A stretch of 25,849 bases of DNA from Fimbriimonadaceae bacterium (GTDB lineage Bacteria > Armatimonadota > Fimbriimonadia > Fimbriimonadales > Fimbriimonadaceae): assembly GCA_022402505.1 (NCBI GenBank), contig JAKRSE010000138.1, positions 1 to 25,849 on the forward strand, given 5' to 3'. Under the pieces are notes generated by a model that saw only the letters and a list, made by a program, of their open reading frames with translations, was not told the origin of the DNA and ran no database searches. Made by a program: the position numbers and the translations under genes. Below are positions 22,677 to 25,849 of the stretch, in pieces. Every line of letters begins with the position of its first letter. Position 1 is the stretch's first letter.

Positions 22677-23632
22677 GGCCGGGAGTCTCCGTCCACCGCT
22701 TCGGCCGAACCCGAGGAGCGGGGTCGCTCATCGGCCTCCACCCCGAACTCAGCCCCGGCGTCTTCCGAAACGAGGAGGTCCTGGCCGATGTTCTGACCCG
22801 CATGTTCGACGGACTCAAGTCTCTGGGGCTCCTCACATCCCAGACCGCCGTCGTCCTCCCCCAGCACCTGGGGCTGAGCCTCTATCTGATGAACGAGTGG
22901 CCGTGGGTCACCAGACAGGCGCAGTCGTCCCAGGCGCTGCTCTGGTCGGTGCTGGACGACAAGGTCTGGATTCCGGTCGCCGCCCTGGGAGCCGCCTGGC
23001 AGAGACCTTATGGCGAGGCGGTTCGTGGGCTCTTCCTCCGATGGAAGGCGCCTCGGGTCGCGGGCGTGTGGCAGGCGGTCATGAGCCGGCTCGCCGAGCA
23101 GTTTCGGGTCATCCTGATCCCCGGAACGGTTCCTCTGCCGGAGCCAGGAGCGGCCGACGGACGGCTGACCTGCGGGCGCGACGTGTGGACCGGAATGGCC
23201 TCCACCGGCGTCATCTACGGCCCGGATGGGGCCCTCCTGAGCCCGCCGGCAATCGGAAGCCGCCCGGATCGACTCGAATCGAGCCTGCTGTTCATGCAGC
23301 CCCGGACGCCTGAACCGAGGGTCGTCTCCACGCCGCTTGGACGCCTGACCGTCGGCATCGGCCAGGAGGCGACCGACCCGGACTGGATGACCGAGCTCCA
23401 GATGGCCGACATCATCGCCTGCCCCGCCTCGCCGTTCGGTTCGCCGGAGTCCGATGCCGGGTGGCAGAAATCGATGCAGCAGCTCGGCGCCCTGGCCGCC
23501 GTCCGGGTGATGATGCAGGGGAGGTTCTTCGAATACAGCCTCTCCGGTCTGCCTCAGGCGTCTCTGCTGGGCGAGGCCTGCCCGATCCCCCAGAGCGGCT
23601 CGGCGACCCGCATCCTTCAGCTGGGCTTGTGA
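22673..23632 (+). CDS. Nitrilase-superfamily-like protein with apparently missing catalytic residues
   Basis: Encodes 319 residues with the carbon-nitrogen hydrolase layout: a QTAVVLPQHLG strand, FRVILIPGTVPLP, GVIYGPDGALL, STPLGRLTVGIGQEATDPDW followed by ADIIACPASPF, and AAVRVMMQGRFFEYSLSGLPQASLLGEACPI near the end. These line up with the nitrilase-fold strands. At the catalytic positions, however, Glu is Gln (Q64 in LPQ), the nucleophile Cys of I-C-Y-D is Gly (G230 in GIGQE), and no Y-R-K lysine block is seen after PDGALL. It may be a non-catalytic homologue or an enzyme with changed chemistry. The start overlaps the ruvB stop by 4 nt. The last 16 bp overlap the opposite-strand nucleoside-hydrolase gene end. 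Confidence 0.65.
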   Translation: MRPGVSVHRFGRTRGAGSLIGLHPELSPGVFRNEEVLADVLTRMFDGLKSLGLLTSQTAVVLPQHLGLSLYLMNEWPWVTRQAQSSQALLWSVLDDKVWIPVAALGAAWQRPYGEAVRGLFLRWKAPRVAGVWQAVMSRLAEQFRVILIPGTVPLPEPGAADGRLTCGRDVWTGMASTGVIYGPDGALLSPPAIGSRPDRLESSLLFMQPRTPEPRVVSTPLGRLTVGIGQEATDPDWMTELQMADIIACPASPFGSPESDAGWQKSMQQLGALAAVRVMMQGRFFEYSLSGLPQASLLGEACPIPQSGSATRILQLGL

Positions 23633-24465
23633 TTCGCCGCCAGCCGGGCGAAGAAGTTCGCCTTCAGCCGGTCCGAATCGAAGTCCAAGACGACCTGAAT
23701 CGGGCGTGAACCGTTTTCAGGCGGGCCGGCGACCGTCTCGATCCTCGCCGCCGAGGGGTCCAGCAGAATCTCCACCAGGGCCAGATCCCACAAGACCCGC
23801 AGGTCGCGGCCCCGATCCAGGTGGCCGTACCAGTGGTGCATCAGAAACTCGCTCACGGGTCCGGCTGGAAGCCCGGCGCGGGTCTCGTCCCAGCCGAACG
23901 TGAACCGGGCGGCCACGTTCACCGGGAGGATGAGGGTCGGCAGGTCGGCGACATCCAGCACCTCGTCGATCGCATGAATGTCCATCGAGCAGTTGAAGTC
24001 GCGCTTGCGCCAGATTCCGGTCGCCTCGTCATACGATGTCCCGAGCAGCGCCAGGCTCATGCCGCTCACGATCTCCGGGTGGATCATGAGGGCCGAAGCG
24101 ACGTTGGTCAGGGCCCCCAGACCGAGGACGGTCACCCGGTTCTCCGGCCCTCGCGCCGAAGCCTCGGCGATGATCGTCCGGGCCGCCGTGGAATCCTGCC
24201 ACCTCTGATCGCCGAAGTCATAGACCCGCCGAGCCGCCCCGCGTGGATGCGGGATGTCCAGACGGCCGAGAAGCGAGAGCAGAACCTCGTTCAGCCTCTG
24301 GCTCGCTTCCAGCGTCTCCGGCACCGCCCAATGAGCCACCTGCCACTGGGCCGAACCCAGGGCCAAGACCTCGAACTCGGGAGCCCGGACGGCGCCGACA
24401 ATGGCAAACAGGTCGTCGACCTCATTCGCCGTGTCGGCGTCGATGATGACGGGCAAGGGCGGCAT
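23617..24465 (-). CDS. Inosine/uridine-preferring nucleoside hydrolase family protein
   Basis: Encodes 282 residues. The calcium-binding Asp cluster at the N-terminus is D9-A-D11-T-A-N-E-V-D17-D18, the variant form of the D-x-D-x-x-x-D-D motif that lacks the usual Pro-Gly. Downstream: VTVLGLGALTNVASAL (typical T-N-x-A strand), FNCSMDIHAIDEVL with the N-x-x-x-D core, TLILPVNVAARFTF, and HHWYGHLDRGRDLRVLWDLALVEILLDPS including the W-D-x-x-A block of the family's C-terminal metal site. These enzymes cleave N-glycosidic bonds of nucleosides. In the setting downstream of a GH9 enzyme it may act on another glycoside. GTAGGGT sits 8 nt before the ATG with no Shine-Dalgarno. Its 3' end overlaps the convergent gene by 16 bp. 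Confidence 0.86.
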   Translation of the reverse strand: MPPLPVIIDADTANEVDDLFAIVGAVRAPEFEVLALGSAQWQVAHWAVPETLEASQRLNEVLLSLLGRLDIPHPRGAARRVYDFGDQRWQDSTAARTIIAEASARGPENRVTVLGLGALTNVASALMIHPEIVSGMSLALLGTSYDEATGIWRKRDFNCSMDIHAIDEVLDVADLPTLILPVNVAARFTFGWDETRAGLPAGPVSEFLMHHWYGHLDRGRDLRVLWDLALVEILLDPSAARIETVAGPPENGSRPIQVVLDFDSDRLKANFFARLAANHKPS

Positions 24466-24473
24466 CAGGGATC

Positions 24474-24480
24474 ACCCTAC
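24474..24480 (-). promoter_or_regulatory. GTAnnnT -10-like element before nucleoside-hydrolase gene
   Basis: On the minus strand GGGTAGGGT is followed by 8 nt and then the ATG at 24465. It lies in the ~50-nt gap after the GH9 gene, so this gene may have its own leaderless transcript besides read-through. Confidence 0.4.
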
Positions 24481-24516
24481 CCGCCTTCCTGCCTGGTCCG
24501 CTCGACCGGGGCGGGC

Positions 24517-25849
24517 TCAGCTTCCCGGCCCGGCCAGCAGGAACCCGTAGGCCGCCGACTGAGGACCGGTCTGCTGGTGGATCGTGAACTCGCTTGCCAG
24601 GGGCGAGCTCCGGTTGCTGAACCAACGCTCCGCCCCCGGCCACTGCCGGATGTCCGGGTGGACCGTCTTGAAGGCCCACTGCTTGTCCCACGCCCCCAGA
24701 CCGCTCGGCTCGCCCTCGATCCGCCACGGTCCATAGGGGGTCAGGCCGGGGTGAAACTCGCCCCGCACGAAGGAGTCCATGTGGAAGATCACTTCGGGAT
24801 GCCGCGGCCCGATGCCCGTGATCCAGGTCATGTTCAGCGGGTTCGCCCCCATGAAGTAGTCGGCCGTCGTCTCGACGGCGGTGTGATAGGCGGCCGCCCG
24901 GGCCGGATCGGACCGCCTGGCAACCCCCCAACCGACGATGGCGGGCAGAGCCCAGGGAGTGGTCTGCTGACCGATGAGCATCGGCATCGAGAAGTTGCCG
25001 CCGAAGCGCATCGCCCGGCGCTCGGCTGTAGCGGTGAAGCTGTCGGCCGCATTGAGGGCCAGCCGGCGGGTCTTGGCATGAATCGCCTGGTCCGGGGTCC
25101 CCTTGCCGCCGGGCAGAGCGTGAAGCATGAGCGCCCAGGCCGGCAGATCCCAGAGAAGCTCGGCATCGGGGATCGGCTGGACGTACCGACCCACCTCGGC
25201 TTCGAAGGCCTTGTCTCCGGTGGCTCGGAAGAGGGCCGCCGCCGCATAGGCTCGGTAGGCCGCCAACCGAGCGCCCCCGACCTCCTTCGCCTCATCGCCC
25301 GGCCGGATGTTCTTCCCCGCCCAGGCATACGACTCCCGGGCCTCCTTGATCCAGTCGACCCCTTCCGGATCACGAACCCCGGCGATCGCCAGAGCCTGGG
25401 CCAGCTGGGCCGCCGCTCCGGCATACTTGAAGGTGCTGAACGGGTCCTCTCCGCTCACCGTGTAGGTTCGGTGGACGTCCTGCCAGCTGCCCAGGCGGAC
25501 GTTGTTCGGGCCGGAGTCGCTGCCGAAGTGGTCGCCACAGACCCGCGAGCCGACCCCGCCCGTGCCCCAGCCCTTCACGATCAGCTCGCGGCGGAGCCGG
25601 TGGTAGAACCTCGGCAGCCAGGCCGCTTCGTCGATCATGTCGGGCACCCGGTTCCCGCTCTCGGGAATGTTCAGGTCGCCGTCCCGGAAGGCCGCCGGCT
25701 TCAGCTCATAGGTGACCAGCATCTCCATCGCGGGCCGAAGGTGGCTCAGATAGCCGTCCCAGTCGCCCGCATCCTGGTACCAGCCCCAGACATCCAGCGG
25801 ACCTCGAAGGCCGGCCTCGATGGCGGGCTTGTCCTCCGGCGCATTGTCC
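24517..25849 (-). CDS. Glycoside hydrolase family 9 protein (5' end outside window)
   Basis: At least 443 residues are visible; the frame is open to the window edge, so the N-terminus (signal peptide and usual Ig-like domain) is missing. The (alpha/alpha)6-barrel markers of GH9 are present: PLDVWGWYQDAGDWDGYLSH near the edge includes the D-A-G-D catalytic base motif (about 25761-25773); YFMGANPLNMTWITGIGPRHPEVIFH matches the G-x-N-P...G signature, with HMDSF in place of the usual H-H-R; and the C-terminal SEFTIHQQTGPQSAAYGFLLA supplies the catalytic acid Glu (around 24589-24591), in place of N-E-V-x-I. GH9 enzymes cleave beta-1,4-glucans or are exo-glucosaminidases; the divergent motifs leave specificity open. 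It is followed by the nucleoside-hydrolase gene about 50 nt downstream on the same strand. Confidence 0.88.
   Translation of the reverse strand, partial: DNAPEDKPAIEAGLRGPLDVWGWYQDAGDWDGYLSHLRPAMEMLVTYELKPAAFRDGDLNIPESGNRVPDMIDEAAWLPRFYHRLRRELIVKGWGTGGVGSRVCGDHFGSDSGPNNVRLGSWQDVHRTYTVSGEDPFSTFKYAGAAAQLAQALAIAGVRDPEGVDWIKEARESYAWAGKNIRPGDEAKEVGGARLAAYRAYAAAALFRATGDKAFEAEVGRYVQPIPDAELLWDLPAWALMLHALPGGKGTPDQAIHAKTRRLALNAADSFTATAERRAMRFGGNFSMPMLIGQQTTPWALPAIVGWGVARRSDPARAAAYHTAVETTADYFMGANPLNMTWITGIGPRHPEVIFHMDSFVRGEFHPGLTPYGPWRIEGEPSGLGAWDKQWAFKTVHPDIRQWPGAERWFSNRSSPLASEFTIHQQTGPQSAAYGFLLAGPGS

Noticed and set aside
1..25849. CRISPR arrays, tRNA/rRNA genes, insertion sequences or prophage genes
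   Set aside because: No regularly spaced repeats, cloverleaf sequences, transposase or integrase motifs were seen on either strand.

Overview
The window is a visibly GC-rich, densely packed bacterial chromosome segment with no rRNA, tRNA, insertion sequence, phage or CRISPR that I can recognise. Gene content is a PilMNOPQ-type pilus operon with three GspG-like mini-pilins, a DUF4127 protein, ruvAB and a family 9 glycoside hydrolase. A TAnnnT-type element directly precedes several start codons. Together these are compatible with Armatimonadota (Fimbriimonadia-like) or another deep-branching lineage, but that is an inference from gene content only, not a phylogenetic result.

Layout. (1) 52-1670: a minus-strand pair (DUF1801 protein and VOC/glyoxalase-fold protein) diverges from an AraC-type regulator. 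(2) 1710-2957: an unrecognised polytopic membrane protein. (3) 2958-3436: a gene-free convergent region holding two diverged copies of a repeat, one interrupted by an inverted-repeat-bounded segment, plus a hairpin. (4) 3437-4707: two tandem cyclophilin-type prolyl isomerases on the minus strand, the upstream one exported and lipoprotein-like, the downstream one without a signal. (5) 4868-15117: a ten-kilobase operon, HD-GYP phosphodiesterase - pilM - pilN - pilO - pilP-like - pilQ - pilB - pilC - three small type IV pilin-like proteins. Nearly every junction is a 4-nt ATGA or GTGA overlap. (6) 15130-15585: a Fur/Zur-family repressor converging on the pilins. (7) 15755-17610: a 65-residue orphan protein followed by strong hairpins, a thioredoxin-reductase-like ferredoxin-NADP reductase, and a 134-residue orphan. 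(8) 17631-23632: an exported orphan protein, DUF4127 protein, alpha/beta hydrolase, ruvA, ruvB and a nitrilase-fold protein whose catalytic triad appears to be lost. (9) 23617-25849 (minus): a nucleoside-hydrolase-family protein downstream of a GH9 glycoside hydrolase that runs off the window.

How the parts fit. The pilus operon encodes the inner-membrane alignment complex (PilM/N/O and a PilP-like protein), the outer-membrane secretin, the assembly ATPase, the platform protein and filament subunits. It lacks a prepilin peptidase and a retraction ATPase, which must lie elsewhere. A cyclic-di-GMP-type HD-GYP enzyme is translationally coupled to its front, suggesting that second-messenger turnover is co-expressed with pilus assembly. 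ruvA and ruvB form the Holliday-junction branch-migration motor. The GH9 enzyme and nucleoside-hydrolase-family protein may form a glycoside-degrading pair.

Most unusual signals: a GTAnnnT element 6-10 nt upstream of five AUGs (probable leaderless transcription), the diverged intergenic repeat family with a nested inverted repeat, the HD-GYP-pilus coupling, and the triad-less nitrilase-fold protein fused by overlap to ruvB.
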